DNA from: Clostridia bacterium
GTDB lineage: Bacteria > Bacillota > Clostridia > Christensenellales > Aristaeellaceae
DNA: 6,310 nucleotides
NCBI GenBank assembly: GCA_024404275.1
Contig: JAKSQG010000102.1
Coordinates: 1-6,310 of the forward strand
Reading direction: 5' to 3'
Numbering within the stretch: the first letter of the stretch is position 1; each line of letters begins with the position of its first letter. Position numbers and translations under genes: made by a program. The notes under the pieces are model-generated. The model had not been told where the DNA came from, did no database searches, and worked only from the letters and a program-made list of their open reading frames with translations. This document shows positions 1 through 6,310 of this stretch, piece after piece.

Positions 1-258
1 AACGCGCTGGATGACGAGATGAAAAAGACCTTTGTCAAGGTCGTGAATGAAGACCTGTCGCCGCTGCTTCCGCAGATTCAGGCGTCCACACTGCTGGTCT
101 TCGGTGAAAACGACACCGATACGCCGCTGTGGATGGGGCAGCGGATGGAAAAGGAGATCCCCGACGCAGGACTGGTCGTGTTTGAAAACGACGATCATTT
201 TGCCTATCTGCGCCAGTGGCCGCGTTTCTGCGCCATCGTACAGGCCTTTCTGAAGTGA
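1..258 (+). CDS. Alpha/beta hydrolase, C-terminal part (5' end outside window)
   Basis: The open frame runs in from the left edge and gives the last 85 residues of an alpha/beta-hydrolase-fold protein. Seen: a strand-turn motif LLVFGENDTDTP (visible residues 31-42), where D38 sits at the usual position of the catalytic acid (GxxDxxTP), and FENDDHFAYL (61-70), where H66 matches the catalytic histidine of the GHF-type motif. The tail (WPRFCAIVQAFLK) is the usual closing helix of the family. The nucleophile elbow (GxSxG) would lie upstream of the window and cannot be checked. The substrate cannot be told from this part: esterase, lipase, peptidase or haloperoxidase-like activity are all possible. 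The stop codon lies 8 bases before the MurF-like start, so the gene is probably co-transcribed with the two ligase genes. There is no sign of frameshift or decay in the visible part. Confidence 0.85.
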   Translation, partial: NALDDEMKKTFVKVVNEDLSPLLPQIQASTLLVFGENDTDTPLWMGQRMEKEIPDAGLVVFENDDHFAYLRQWPRFCAIVQAFLK

Positions 259-260
259 GG
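257..260 (+). promoter_or_regulatory. Ribosome binding site of the MurF-like gene
   Basis: GAGG at 257-260 overlaps the stop codon of the hydrolase gene and lies 6 bases before the ATG at 267. It decides the start: the frame is open further upstream to a GTG at 216, but that codon lies inside the hydrolase gene and has no such site. Confidence 0.7.
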
Positions 261-266
261 TTTTGC

Positions 267-1835
267 ATGTTTCTGACCGTATTGGCCGCCTGCGCGGCGG
301 TTTTCGGCTGTCTGATGGTATCAAGGCGGCCGCTGCATTATTTTCAGCTGGAAAGCTATCAGTTTCCGGGCTACTGGAAAAGCTGTAAGCGCAACAAAAA
401 TCGACTGTTGATTTCCTGCATGCTCTGGCCCGCGCTGTGGGGCGCAGCGGTGACAGTGCTCGGAATTCTGGGTACTCATGGTGTATCGCTGTGGGTGATG
501 ATCCCGCTGACGGCGGTGGTGATCGCCTGGCAGCTGCTGTCCGCCTGGCGGCTGCAGCTCAAGCTCAAACAGACGCCCGAAAAGAAAAAATTTGTGGTGA
601 CGGCTCGTGTGAAGCGCCTGTACGGAGCGCTGACGGTGGTGCTGCTTCTCGTGGCGCTTTTCTGCGCGCCGCTGCTGGGACTGCTGCCTCTTTGGGTCAT
701 GCTGGCGGGGCTGATCGCCTGGCCGGTGGAAAAGGGCATCCAGCGCATGTATATGCGGGATGCGCAGCGCAAAATGGAGGCAGTGCCCGGTCTGATCCGC
801 ATCGGCATTACGGGCAGCTATGGCAAGACCAGCGTTAAAAACATGCTGTATGCCATCCTTTCGCAAAAGTATAACGTGCTTTCCACGCCTGCCAGCTTCA
901 ACACCCCCATGGGTCTGACCCGTGTGCTGCGGGAGCGGCTGGACAGCGGTCATCAGGTTTTCCTGGCGGAAATGGGCGCACGCCATTGCCGGGATATCCG
1001 GGAACTGACCGATTTTATCCACCCCACCATCGGCATTCTGACCAGCGTGGGTCCGCAGCATCTGGATACCTTCAAAACACTGGAAAACATCATCAGCACC
1101 AAATACGATCTGGTGCGGGCGCTGCCTGCGGAGGGCTTCGCGGTCTTCCCCGAAGACGGCGGCATCTGTACCGATTTGTATGAAAAGACAGCGCATGTGC
1201 CCCGCTTGATCGCCGGACGTGTGGGCGGGGATGCGTGGGCAGAGGATATTTCCGTTTCCGCCCGCGGCAGCGCCTTTACGCTATGCTTCAGCGATGGGAC
1301 GAAGATCGCCTGCGAAACCAAAATGCTGGGTGCGCACAACATCAGCAATATCCTTCTGTGTGCCGCGACAGCGCGCCGGCTGGGACTGACGCCTGCGCAG
1401 ATTGCCCGCGGTATCAGCCAGATCAAGCCGGTGGAGCATCGCCTGCAGCTGCTGGACCGTACCGGCAGCTATACTGTCATCGATGATGCCTTCAACGCCA
1501 ACCCGGCCGGCGCCAAACGCGCGCTGGAGGTGCTGCGGCTGTTCCCGGGACGAAGGGTGATCGTCACCCCCGGCATGGTGGAGCTGGGCGCAGAGGAAGA
1601 AAACTACAACCGTGCCTTTGGCCGTCAGATGGCGGATTGCGTGGATGTGGCCGTGCTCATCGGCCTCAAGCACACGCTGCCCATCCGTGAGGGACTGCTG
1701 GAGAGCGGTTTCAAAGAAGAAAACATCCACTCCTTTGCCAGCCTCAATGAGGCGACTGTGTGGCTCAGGGGCGAAATGCGGCAGGGAGATTATGTTTTGT
1801 ATGAAAATGATCTGCCCGATAACTATAACGAATAA
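267..1835 (+). CDS. MurF-like Mur ligase with N-terminal membrane region (522 aa)
   Basis: Predicted ATP-dependent Mur ligase, closest in motifs to MurF, which adds D-Ala-D-Ala to UDP-MurNAc-tripeptide. Seen: a hydrophobic N-terminal part with likely membrane segments near residues 1-18, 47-68, 72-93 and 119-152 (the last long enough for two passes). The ATP loop GITGSYGKTS follows at 180-189. Other motifs are AEMGA (234-238), ENIISTKYD (273-281, with K279 at the likely carbamylated-lysine position), GAHNISN (355-361), VEHRLQ (389-394), DDAFNANPAG (406-415) and TPGMVELG (434-441), all in Mur-ligase order. Odd: the usual MurF N-terminal domain that holds the UDP-sugar is not recognisable, and membrane segments stand in its place. 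The C-terminus ends in YENDLPDNYNE rather than the usual VKGSR-type motif. The start at 267 is chosen for its Shine-Dalgarno site. The gene is followed after 11 bases by a D-Ala-D-Ala ligase gene, which supports a cell-wall role. The exact acceptor is uncertain, so no symbol is given. Confidence 0.88.
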   Translation: MFLTVLAACAAVFGCLMVSRRPLHYFQLESYQFPGYWKSCKRNKNRLLISCMLWPALWGAAVTVLGILGTHGVSLWVMIPLTAVVIAWQLLSAWRLQLKLKQTPEKKKFVVTARVKRLYGALTVVLLLVALFCAPLLGLLPLWVMLAGLIAWPVEKGIQRMYMRDAQRKMEAVPGLIRIGITGSYGKTSVKNMLYAILSQKYNVLSTPASFNTPMGLTRVLRERLDSGHQVFLAEMGARHCRDIRELTDFIHPTIGILTSVGPQHLDTFKTLENIISTKYDLVRALPAEGFAVFPEDGGICTDLYEKTAHVPRLIAGRVGGDAWAEDISVSARGSAFTLCFSDGTKIACETKMLGAHNISNILLCAATARRLGLTPAQIARGISQIKPVEHRLQLLDRTGSYTVIDDAFNANPAGAKRALEVLRLFPGRRVIVTPGMVELGAEEENYNRAFGRQMADCVDVAVLIGLKHTLPIREGLLESGFKEENIHSFASLNEATVWLRGEMRQGDYVLYENDLPDNYNE

Positions 1836-1836
1836 C

Positions 1837-1841
1837 GGAGG
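1837..1841 (+). promoter_or_regulatory. Ribosome binding site of the ddl gene
   Basis: A perfect GGAGG lies 5 bases before the ATG at 1847, in the 11-base gap after the MurF-like gene. It fixes the start of the ligase and suggests efficient independent initiation within the operon. Confidence 0.85.
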
Positions 1842-1846
1842 CACCT

Positions 1847-3043
1847 ATGGCTAAGATTCAGCTTGGCGTCATCTTCGGCAGCCGCAGCTGTGAACATGAA
1901 GTTTCGGTCATCAGCGGCGTGCAGCTGGCCCGCGCGGCGGACCGTGAAAAATACGATGTGTGGCCTATTTACATCGCCCGTGACGGCCGCTGGTATACCG
2001 GTGAAAAGCTGCTGGACATCAAGACCTATACAAACTTTGATCCCTTTGCCAAGGGGTTGCGCCGCGTGACGCTTGATCTGACCGCGGGCAGCGGCGCGCT
2101 CATTTGCTATGAACAGGCCAAGGGCTTGCTGGCCAAGGGTGTGACCCCGGTCACCCTGACGCGTCTGGACTGTGTCATCCCCGTGATGCACGGTCTCAAC
2201 GGTGAGGACGGCACCCTGCAGGGTCTGCTGGAGCTTGCCAACATTCCGTACAGCTCTTCCGGCGTGGCGGGCAGCGCCATCGGCATGGACAAGATCATGA
2301 TGAAGCAGTTTTTCCGCGGTCATGGCTTCCCCATCCTGCCCGATACGTGGGCACTGCGCAGCGAGTGGAAAAAGGACCCCGATATGGTCATCCGCCGCGT
2401 GGAGGAAAACCTGCCTTATCCCGTGTTCTGCAAGCCTGCGTGCCTGGGCTCTTCCATTGGCGTCAGCCGTGCCGATAACCGTGAAAAGCTGAAGGAAGCG
2501 CTGGAGCTGGCCTTCAGCTATGACCGCCGTGTGTTGATCGAAAAGGGTCTTGATAAGCCCGTTGAGGTCAATTGCTCTGTGCTGGGCTATGATGATGAAG
2601 TCGCTGCCTCGGTGACCGAAATGCCCACCACCTCCGGCGGTGATTTTCTGGACTTTGCCGATAAGTACCTGTCCACCGGCGCCTCCAAGGGAATGGCTTC
2701 GCTCAAGCGTGTCATGCCCGCGCCTGTGGGGGATAAGATGATCGCCCGCATCGAGGATGTATCGAAGCGTGTATTCCGTGCAATGGACTGCAAGGGCGTA
2801 GCGCGTATCGACTACATGCTGACCGGCGAGGATGAACTGTATATTACCGAGATCAATACCATTCCCGGTTCCATGGCTTTTTATCTGTGGAATGAAAGCG
2901 GCCTGCCCTATCCCAAGCTGATCGATAAGCTGGTGGAATATGCCCGCCGTGCGTGGGAAGACAAGAACGAAAATGATTATGCCTTCACCTCCGATATTCT
3001 GAATGGCGTGGTGTTGGGCGGCAAAAAAGGCGGAAAGCTTTGA
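1847..3043 (+). CDS. ddl: D-alanine--D-alanine ligase, divergent clostridial type (398 aa)
   Basis: ATP-grasp ligase that joins two D-alanines for the end of the peptidoglycan stem peptide; cytoplasmic, with no signal peptide. Seen: GSRSCEHEVS (11-20) with E16, the equivalent of E. coli DdlB E15; HGLNGEDGTLQGLLE (115-129); GMDKIMMK (146-153); CKPACLGSSIG (195-205), with K196 for ATP and S202 matching DdlB S150; the omega loop DFADKYLS (269-276), with Y274 matching DdlB Y216; ARIDY (319-323); and EINTIPG (335-341) for metal binding. The E-S-Y triad is therefore intact. A tyrosine in the omega loop favours D-Ala as second substrate, whereas D-lactate ligases carry His or Phe there. Odd: after PG the sequence is SMAFYLW, so F345 and Y346 stand where DdlB has H280 and S281. 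At 398 aa it is longer than the common 310-370 aa, with an extended region around residues 45-105 and a lysine/glycine-rich tail. It lies in an operon behind the MurF-like gene, the enzyme type that uses its product. Confidence 0.93.
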   Translation: MAKIQLGVIFGSRSCEHEVSVISGVQLARAADREKYDVWPIYIARDGRWYTGEKLLDIKTYTNFDPFAKGLRRVTLDLTAGSGALICYEQAKGLLAKGVTPVTLTRLDCVIPVMHGLNGEDGTLQGLLELANIPYSSSGVAGSAIGMDKIMMKQFFRGHGFPILPDTWALRSEWKKDPDMVIRRVEENLPYPVFCKPACLGSSIGVSRADNREKLKEALELAFSYDRRVLIEKGLDKPVEVNCSVLGYDDEVAASVTEMPTTSGGDFLDFADKYLSTGASKGMASLKRVMPAPVGDKMIARIEDVSKRVFRAMDCKGVARIDYMLTGEDELYITEINTIPGSMAFYLWNESGLPYPKLIDKLVEYARRAWEDKNENDYAFTSDILNGVVLGGKKGGKL

Positions 3044-3049
3044 TATGAT
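3041..3049 (+). promoter_or_regulatory. Possible extended -10 promoter element upstream of the alpha-mannosidase gene
   Basis: TGATATGAT fits the extended -10 pattern TGnTATAAT with one mismatch. It starts on the TGA stop codon of ddl. No good -35 hexamer lies at 16-18 bases (the nearest, TTGGGC at 3014-3019, is 24 bases away), but extended -10 promoters can do without one. Transcription would start near 3056, leaving a leader of about 44 bases before the ATG at 3100. Such a nonamer can occur by chance, so this stays tentative. Confidence 0.33.
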
Positions 3050-3050
3050 T

Positions 3051-3080
3051 TCCGGGGACGCGGCGCGCCTCCGGATTTTT
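3051..3080 (+). terminator. Candidate Rho-independent terminator or attenuator between ddl and the alpha-mannosidase gene
   Basis: Bases 3051-3057 (TCCGGGG) pair with 3069-3075 (CTCCGGA) over 7 pairs including one G-U. An inner GCG/CGC stem (3060-3062 with 3066-3068) continues after a two-base bulge (AC, 3058-3059) and closes a three-base loop. T5 follows immediately at 3076-3080. It lies 8 bases after the ddl stop and would end, or partly end, the hydrolase-MurF-Ddl transcript. The T run is short and the stem bulged, so read-through is likely. Confidence 0.5.
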
Positions 3081-3083
3081 AAT

Positions 3084-3090
3084 GGGGAGG
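3084..3090 (+). promoter_or_regulatory. Ribosome binding site of the alpha-mannosidase gene
   Basis: GGGGAGG at 3084-3090 ends 9 bases before the ATG at 3100 (12 before a second ATG at 3103). It decides the start: another in-frame ATG at 3082 overlaps this site itself and so is very unlikely to be used. Confidence 0.8.
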
Positions 3091-3099
3091 ACAACGAAT

Positions 3100-6000
3100 A
3101 TGATGCCGGAGTGGCAGGCGCGTCTGAAGCATTGGACGCACGTATTGCAAAAGGAATTTTACGAACCGCTTCAGCCCATCGAATTTGAAGGTTTTGTAAC
3201 CGAAGAAATGCTCTCGCCCGAAGAAGCCCAGGCCTCGGATGCGTGGCAGCCCATGCCCGAAGGGACACGCTGGGGACGCACCTGGGAGTACGCCTGGATG
3301 CGCAGCACCATGGTGATGCCCGAAAGAGCCGCGGGGCAGCGCATCGTGATGGATTTGAATCAGGGCGGCGAGGCGACGCTGTTTGTCAACGGCGAAGCCT
3401 TCGGCACGCGGCGTGCCGAGTGGGTATATACACCGCATCATCTGATATGCGATCAGCTGCTGACTTTGAATGCCGTTCCCGGTGAAAAGTTTGAGCTGCT
3501 GCTGGAAAGCTATGCCGGCATGACCCTGCCGCCCAATGGCGCTGCCGGCAGCTGTGTGGTGGGTCCGCTGCGAGGGGAGACCGATGATGGAACGACCCCG
3601 CCCGAAAGCACCATCCGTCAGACGGTGGGGCACAGCACCTTTGGCATCTGGCACGAAAAAGCCTATGCCCTCTGGCTGGATGTGACCTGCCTTGCAAGCG
3701 TACTCAGCGCCATCGATCCTCAAAGTCTGCGCGCCGCCGAGATCGAGGAAGCGCTGGAGCGCTTCACCATGGTGGTGGATTTTGAAAAGACCCGCAGCGA
3801 ACGCGAAAAGGATTATGACCGCGCGCGGGAACTGCTCAAACCCGTACTGCAGGCGCACAACGGCAGCACCATGCCGCGCTTTACTGCCGTGGGCAACGCC
3901 CATCTGGACCTGAGCTGGCTGTGGAGCTACCGTGAAACACAGCGCAAGGTAGCCCGTACCTTTGCCGCGCAGGTGCGCCTGATGGACCTGTATCCCGAAT
4001 ACCGTTTTATCCAGAGCCAGCCGGAAAGCTACCGCATCTGCAAGGAGCTGTATCCGCGCCTGTATGAAAGAATAAAGGAAAAGATCCGTGCCGGGCAGTG
4101 GATCGCCGACGGCGCCATGTGGGTGGAGCCGGATACCAACATGTCGGGCGGCGAAGCGCTGATCCGTCAGCTGGTGTACGGCAAGCGCTTTTACCGGGAG
4201 GAACTCGGTGTGGAATGCCGCCTTCTGTGGCTGCCCGACACCTTCGGCTACAGCGCTGTGCTGCCCCAGCTGCTGCGCGGCTGCGGCGTGACCGCCATGA
4301 CCACGCAGAAGATCTTCTGGAACTATAACGGCGGAGAACGCTTCCCCTATCATTATTTTACCTGGCAGGGCATGGACGGCAGCGAGGTGACCGCCTTCCT
4401 GCACATGGATTACACCTCTACGGTGGACCCGGCGACCGTCATCGGCCGCTGGAGAGATCGTGTACAGAAGCGCGGGCTCAGCCGCTTCCTGCTGCCCTAC
4501 GGCTATGGAGACGGCGGCGGCGGTCCCACCCGTGACGATATCGAACTGCTTCGCCGTCAAAAGGATCTGGAAGGCGTGCCGAGGGTGGAGCAGGCTTCGC
4601 CGCAGCAGTTTTTTGACGAGTATGCCGCCGAAGGCGCCCCCAGAGAGCGATTCACGGGTGAACTGTATTTTGCCTGTCACCGCGGAACCTATACCAGTCA
4701 GGCGGCTGTCAAGCGCAATAACCGCCGCAGTGAAAACGCCCTGCGAGAGGCGGAGCTGTGGAACGCCGTGTCGGGCAAGGATTATCCCGCGGAGCAGCTG
4801 GAAAAGAACTGGAAGGATGTGCTGCTCAACCAGTTCCACGATATTTTGCCGGGCTCTTCCATCGGCCGTGTTTATGAGGAAGCCGCCGCCCGCCATCAGC
4901 GTGTGCTGAAGGAGGCGGAGGAGATGACCCTGTCGGCATTAAGCAGTCGCGTGAACGGCGATGACGGCGTCAGCTGCTTCAACAGCCTGTCCTTCAGCCG
5001 TCATGAGGTCATTGAAACGCCGGATGGTCTCGCGTTGGTCGATGTGCCTTCCATGGGCGGTACCTCGGTCATCAGCACGGCAATGCCGGTGCTTCCCGTT
5101 ACCTGCGCGGTGCAGGCGGATGGCAGCGTCGTGATGGGCAACGGTCTGGTCACCGCTCGTGTCAATTGCCTTGGCGAGATCGTCAGCCTGCGGGACAAAA
5201 ACGGTCATGAGCGTATCCGCGGAAACGCCAATGTGCTCAGAATGTATCAGGATACGCCGCGCAGCTTTGAGGCGTGGGATATCGACTGCATGGCACAGGA
5301 TATGCCGATCGCTTTGGAGCAGCAGGGCACCATCACGGTGGAACAGCAGTCGCCCTTCCGCGTGACGCTGCGTGTTGAGCGCCGCATCGGCACTTCCCTG
5401 TGGGTGCAGCGCATCCGCCTTGATTGCGACCGCACGCGGCTGGACTTCATCACCCATGTGGACTGGCAGGAGCAGCATTGTCTGCTCAAGGCGCATTTTG
5501 CCACGGGCATCCATGCGGAGGAAGGCATCAATGAGATCCAGTTCGGTTTCATTCGCCGCCCCACCCATCGCAGCCGTCAGGGGGATAAGGATCGCTTTGA
5601 GGTGTGCAACCACCGCTATACCGCCCTGTGCGATGAGGGACGCGGCGCGGCAGTGCTCAACGACTGCAAATACGGCGTCAGCATGCAGGGGGATGACATT
5701 GGACTGTCGCTGCTGCGCGGTCCCCGCCATCCTGACCCGAAGGCCGATATCGGCGCGCATGATTTTACCTATTCCTATGATTTCTGGGACGGCGCTTTCA
5801 TCGACAGCCCCGTTGTCCGGGAAGGTCTGTGCCTGAACAATCCGCTGCGCGTGCTGCCCGGAAGCACCGGGACCTTCAGCCTTTTTGAAACGGACCGACA
5901 GAACATCATCGTAGATACGGTCAAGAAGTCCATGGATGGGCAGGATCTGATCCTGCGTCTGTATGAGTGCGAGCATGCCGCGACGGATGCAAAGCTTTGC

Positions 6001-6135
6001 CTCCATGTGCCCGCAAAGCAGGTCTTTGCCTGCGATATGGAGGAGAATATTCTGGAAGAACTGCCGGTCGAAACCGGCACCGTGCCGCTGGTTTTCCGCG
6101 GCTTTGAGATCAAAACACTGCGTATCCGGGCATAA
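3100..6135 (+). CDS. GH38 alpha-mannosidase, cytoplasmic Ams1/MAN2C1-like (1011 aa)
   Basis: Zinc-dependent retaining alpha-mannosidase of glycoside hydrolase family 38, which removes alpha-linked mannose from oligosaccharides. Seen, in order: an N-terminal beta-rich region (about 1-250) with a jelly-roll-like strand GEATLFVNGEAFG (90-102); the start of the catalytic domain, GNAHLDLSWLW (265-275), with zinc ligands H268 and D270; LPDTFGYS (378-385), with D380 as nucleophile and zinc ligand; YGYGDGGGGPT (467-477), with D471 a candidate acid/base; ELYFACHRGTYTS (521-533); NQFHDILPGSS (577-587), with H580 as the fourth zinc ligand; and a beta-sandwich C-terminal part to 1011. All key residues are present and the length is normal for this subfamily. 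There is no signal peptide, so it acts in the cytoplasm on imported mannosides, for example fragments of host or yeast N-glycans. Linkage preference cannot be read from the sequence. No transporter or regulator gene is visible beside it. Its link to the cell-wall genes upstream is probably only positional. Confidence 0.95.
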   Translation: MMPEWQARLKHWTHVLQKEFYEPLQPIEFEGFVTEEMLSPEEAQASDAWQPMPEGTRWGRTWEYAWMRSTMVMPERAAGQRIVMDLNQGGEATLFVNGEAFGTRRAEWVYTPHHLICDQLLTLNAVPGEKFELLLESYAGMTLPPNGAAGSCVVGPLRGETDDGTTPPESTIRQTVGHSTFGIWHEKAYALWLDVTCLASVLSAIDPQSLRAAEIEEALERFTMVVDFEKTRSEREKDYDRARELLKPVLQAHNGSTMPRFTAVGNAHLDLSWLWSYRETQRKVARTFAAQVRLMDLYPEYRFIQSQPESYRICKELYPRLYERIKEKIRAGQWIADGAMWVEPDTNMSGGEALIRQLVYGKRFYREELGVECRLLWLPDTFGYSAVLPQLLRGCGVTAMTTQKIFWNYNGGERFPYHYFTWQGMDGSEVTAFLHMDYTSTVDPATVIGRWRDRVQKRGLSRFLLPYGYGDGGGGPTRDDIELLRRQKDLEGVPRVEQASPQQFFDEYAAEGAPRERFTGELYFACHRGTYTSQAAVKRNNRRSENALREAELWNAVSGKDYPAEQLEKNWKDVLLNQFHDILPGSSIGRVYEEAAARHQRVLKEAEEMTLSALSSRVNGDDGVSCFNSLSFSRHEVIETPDGLALVDVPSMGGTSVISTAMPVLPVTCAVQADGSVVMGNGLVTARVNCLGEIVSLRDKNGHERIRGNANVLRMYQDTPRSFEAWDIDCMAQDMPIALEQQGTITVEQQSPFRVTLRVERRIGTSLWVQRIRLDCDRTRLDFITHVDWQEQHCLLKAHFATGIHAEEGINEIQFGFIRRPTHRSRQGDKDRFEVCNHRYTALCDEGRGAAVLNDCKYGVSMQGDDIGLSLLRGPRHPDPKADIGAHDFTYSYDFWDGAFIDSPVVREGLCLNNPLRVLPGSTGTFSLFETDRQNIIVDTVKKSMDGQDLILRLYECEHAATDAKLCLHVPAKQVFACDMEENILEELPVETGTVPLVFRGFEIKTLRIRA

Positions 6136-6136
6136 C

Positions 6137-6173
6137 AAAACCGCCGCCGAATCATCGGCGGCGGTATTCTTTT
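6137..6173. terminator. Bidirectional Rho-independent terminator
   Basis: A perfect 10-bp stem (6141-6150 CCGCCGCCGA with 6155-6164 TCGGCGGCGG) closes a four-base loop (ATCA) and can be extended by one A-T pair. On the plus strand it is followed by TATTCTTTT; on the minus strand the AAAA at 6137-6140 gives a T4 run. It starts just after the alpha-mannosidase stop and lies between convergent genes, so it can end transcription from both sides. Confidence 0.88.
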
Positions 6174-6176
6174 GAA

Positions 6177-6310
6177 TTACAGCTGCTTCAGATATTCGGA
6201 CAGAGCCTTTAAGCCGCCCCGGAGCGTTTCGGTATCGCAGGCATACCCAATGCGAAAGCAGTATTCCTCGTCAAAGCATTCACCGGGGGTGACGAGGGCA
6301 CCGGTGGCTT
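6177..6310 (-). CDS. PLP-dependent aminotransferase class I/II, C-terminal part (5' end outside window)
   Basis: The reverse strand holds an open frame entering from the right edge and ending at a TAA (complement of 6177-6179), giving the last 43 residues. Seen: LVTPGECFDEEYCFRIGYA, followed by a closing helix (TLRGGLKALSEYLKQL). The pattern PGxxF...FRIGYA...L..GL..L is typical of the small domain of fold-type I aminotransferases; the arginine of FRIGY matches the one that holds the substrate carboxylate. The active-site lysine would lie outside the window. The substrate amino acid, or a possible C-S lyase role as in the MalY/PatB group, cannot be decided from this part. It is convergent with the alpha-mannosidase gene, 41 bases away, so it belongs to another transcript. 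Confidence 0.78.
   Translation of the reverse strand, partial: ATGALVTPGECFDEEYCFRIGYACDTETLRGGLKALSEYLKQL

Noticed and set aside
216..266. Upstream GTG start for the MurF-like gene
   Set aside because: It would overlap the hydrolase coding region by 43 bases and lacks a Shine-Dalgarno site, whereas the ATG at 267 has GAGG at a good distance and opens directly into a hydrophobic segment.
1..3043. Vancomycin-resistance (van) operon
   Set aside because: The ligase has Tyr, not His or Phe, at the omega-loop specificity position, and no VanH dehydrogenase, VanX dipeptidase or VanRS regulator is visible. The upstream part of the operon lies outside the window, so this is not absolute.
3062..3069. 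Eight-base palindrome GGCGCGCC as a protein-binding operator
   Set aside because: It lies in the inner stem and loop of the candidate terminator hairpin and is a simple GC alternation; nothing else supports an operator.
3082..3099. ATG at 3082 as start of the alpha-mannosidase
   Set aside because: The codon overlaps the GGGGAGG ribosome binding site that serves the ATG at 3100.
3044..3099. Riboswitch or small RNA in the gap before the alpha-mannosidase gene
   Set aside because: The 56-base gap is too short for known riboswitch aptamers and contains only the single hairpin and the ribosome binding site.
1823..3268. Long reverse-strand open frame (481 codons) opposite ddl
   Set aside because: It lies opposite the well-supported ddl gene and runs past both ends of it; its translation has low-complexity, His/Ala/Gln-rich composition with no recognisable motif. 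Such frames are common opposite GC-rich genes.
3079..4896. Long reverse-strand open frame (605 codons) opposite the alpha-mannosidase gene
   Set aside because: It mirrors the codon pattern of the GH38 gene, shows no family motif and has no convincing ribosome binding site. The same holds for the 399-codon frame at 4939-6138.

Overview
This is a GC-rich window (roughly 55-60% by eye) with strong GGAGG-type Shine-Dalgarno sites, very short intergenic gaps and clostridial-looking proteins. It most resembles a Gram-positive anaerobe of the class Clostridia, such as a gut Oscillospirales or Christensenellales relative. That placement is an inference from style and gene content; no marker gene is present to prove it.

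Layout. (1) 1-258 (+) is the 3' end of an alpha/beta hydrolase gene. (2) 267-1835 (+) encodes a Mur ligase of MurF type in which several predicted membrane segments replace the usual N-terminal UDP-substrate domain. (3) 1847-3043 (+) encodes a D-alanine--D-alanine ligase of a divergent subtype. These three genes are separated by 8 and 11 bases and each internal gene has its own ribosome binding site, so they look like one operon. (4) The 56-base gap 3044-3099 holds a GC-rich hairpin followed by T5 (a candidate terminator or attenuator) and an extended -10 promoter-like sequence that overlaps the ddl stop codon. (5) 3100-6135 (+) encodes a complete cytoplasmic GH38 alpha-mannosidase with all expected zinc and catalytic residues. 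(6) 6137-6173 is a strong hairpin with T-rich flanks on both strands, fitting a bidirectional terminator between convergent genes. (7) 6177-6310 (-) is the 3' end of a class I/II PLP-dependent aminotransferase gene.

How the genes may work together. A Ddl joins two D-alanines, and a MurF ligates that dipeptide onto a peptidoglycan precursor, so genes 2 and 3 plausibly carry out consecutive steps. The unusual points are the membrane-embedded N-terminus of the MurF-like protein and two non-canonical residues in the Ddl second-substrate region. Together they leave open whether the acceptor is ordinary UDP-MurNAc-tripeptide or a membrane-linked substrate. The alpha-mannosidase probably trims imported mannosides and is likely a separate function, divided from the cell-wall genes by the 3051-3080 hairpin. 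I see no mobile element, CRISPR array, tRNA or rRNA, and no wholly unknown system; the MurF-like/Ddl/hydrolase cassette is the part most worth following up.
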